A DNA stretch of 15,239 bases from positions 1 to 15,239 of the forward strand of contig JASANZ010001788.1 of the NCBI GenBank assembly GCA_030849805.1. The letters are read 5' to 3'. The stretch is from Sergeia podlipaevii. Taxonomy: Eukaryota > Euglenozoa > Kinetoplastea > Trypanosomatida > Trypanosomatidae. Positions 14,180-15,239 of this stretch are shown piece by piece. Both the position numbers and the translations under genes were made by a program. Positions within the stretch are counted from its first letter, which is position 1. The number at the start of each line of letters is the position of its first letter. Under the pieces are notes generated by a model that was given only the letters and a program-made list of their open reading frames with translations, was not told where the DNA came from and did not search any database.

Positions 14180-15168
14180 GCTTCTTGTATTTTTTTTCTT
14201 CCTTTATAGAAAGCGAGATATGTACGTCTAGATATAATCCGAAAGTAGCTGGCAGAAGTAGACAACAATGCTCTTCTGCTCCCTTTCGCTTTGTCAGTGA
14301 ACACTTCAAGAGAGAATATATTTTTTCTCTTGTATATTTTCTATTGTCGCTGTAACCTTTATTTTTACAGGAAGAGAAATCAGAAGAGAGAGGGAAAGCA
14401 AAGTTGCTCCAGAAAAAGCCTGATATCGAAAAAAAAAATGCGAATAACATCATATACGCCAGTCACATTCATGGAATATCTATTGACACCGAAGTTCCTA
14501 GTACAACACAGGTACATCAACTACAAGGAGAAAAAAAAAAAACACATCCACAAGTCCAAGGGTATGAGTCACAGTAGCAAACTCACTCATTGTGCTTCCT
14601 GCTGTCCCTATGCTTCTTTTTTTTTTTCTTCTTCTCTGAATTACTTAAGTTTGCATATGTGCGCCATCGAAAGATATATTTGGGTGAGGAGTATCCCCAC
14701 GGCGAACTGTAGTGGTTGGACACACAGTGCCGCAACGATCGAGCTGTGATGGCAATATCTATATATATGATGGAAAAAAAAAAGCGAAGAAAAAGGTTCA
14801 TTTTTTTCATTTGTGGACAGGAGAACGACCACCCAAAACCTTCCCCCTTCCACAGCAACTACCAGGCACGCACGTGCCCAGACGCACACACACACATATA
14901 TATGCGCACTTCCACGCCCCAATCTAGGGACCGCGCTTGAAAGAAAAATATATAGAAAAAAAACAAATGAAAAGGCCTGCTCATTTTGTATCTTGAGGTC
15001 TTTTTAGGATCGACTAGATTGAAAGTTCAGTACTTCTTATTTTCCATCTCATCTTCTTCTATTCTCACGCGCGTTTGAGGCGCATACATACAGAAGGTTT
15101 CACAACTTTTTTTTTGCTTTCGTTCCTTTCCTCATAAAAGCTTCTCTGCAGTTAGTCCTCACTCACAT
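14180..15168 (-). other. Spacer upstream of the EF-hand gene
   Basis: 989 bases containing the 3' UTR of the partial gene at the right edge and the leader of the EF-hand gene. A/T-rich with A-runs at about 14428-14438, 14530-14541 and 14773-14783 and T-runs at about 14617-14628. A stretch of normal complexity at 14680-14760 has no recognised RNA motif. Short open frames here are low-complexity. No gene is seen. Confidence 0.65.
14202..14217 (-). promoter_or_regulatory. Weak candidate trans-splice acceptor for the EF-hand mRNA
   Basis: On the minus strand a short pyrimidine-rich stretch (CTCGCTTTCTATAAAG) ends in AG at 14203-14202, giving a 22-base leader that includes A8. The tract is short and interrupted, so an AG further upstream may be used instead. 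Confidence 0.3.
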
Positions 15169-15239
15169 TTAGGCATTGAGTGGCTTGCGACCGCGCATGT
15201 AGAAGGCGGGGGTGAAGATGCCCATCTCACCGCCAATGG
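15169..15239 (-). CDS. C-terminal end of an unidentified protein (partial)
   Basis: An open minus-strand frame enters from the right edge and ends at the TAA at 15171-15169. The visible 22 residues end in TPAFYMRGRKPLNA. Most codons end in G or C, as in the other genes of the window, and the sequence just downstream is spacer-like. This supports a real gene end. I do not recognise the family from so short a piece. Confidence 0.65.
   Translation of the reverse strand, partial: IGGEMGIFTPAFYMRGRKPLNA

Noticed and set aside
14172..14453. 93-residue minus-strand open frame with a hydrophobic start
   Set aside because: The Phe-rich start comes from T-runs in the spacer and the frame overlaps the start of the EF-hand gene.
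1..15239. CRISPR array, bacterial operon or integrated phage
   Set aside because: No regularly spaced repeats, no ribosome-binding sites, and gene content and spacer structure are those of a kinetoplastid nucleus.

Overview
The window looks like nuclear DNA of a kinetoplastid, most likely a trypanosomatid. Four complete protein genes and one gene end lie on the minus strand, with no visible introns. The genes have clearly higher G+C at third codon positions than the spacers. The spacers are full of A/T homopolymers, CA, AAT and AAC repeats. Upstream of each start, the coding strand carries a pyrimidine-rich tract followed by a first AG, as expected for spliced-leader trans-splicing. The species cannot be named from the sequence alone.

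Layout in the direction of transcription (right to left): (1) the last 22 codons of an unidentified gene, 15239-15169; (2) a 989-base spacer; (3) a 320-residue calcyphosin-like EF-hand protein, 14179-13217; (4) a repeat-rich spacer; (5) a 330-residue lactate dehydrogenase-like 2-hydroxyacid dehydrogenase, 12607-11615; (6) a long 2-kb spacer with an unresolved base (N at 10447), a possibly structured island and one weak small ORF; (7) a very large cullin of 1608 residues with the neddylation lysine, 9597-4771; (8) a 484-base spacer; (9) an 853-residue cytosolic dipeptidyl-peptidase of the DPP8/9 type, 4286-1725; (10) a 1.7-kb left end without a convincing gene, most of it a G+C-rich island unlike the other spacers.

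The genes do not form a functional pathway. They cover proteolysis, ubiquitin ligation, 2-hydroxyacid redox chemistry and a calcium-binding-like, possibly cytoskeletal protein. This is normal for trypanosomatid polycistronic units, where neighbours are co-transcribed but unrelated. The most notable points are the LDH-like enzyme (a family absent from the best-known trypanosomes) with proline at the substrate-specificity position, the oversized cullin with long low-complexity insertions, the degenerate EF-hand loops, and the G+C-rich left end. I see no clear new multi-gene system.
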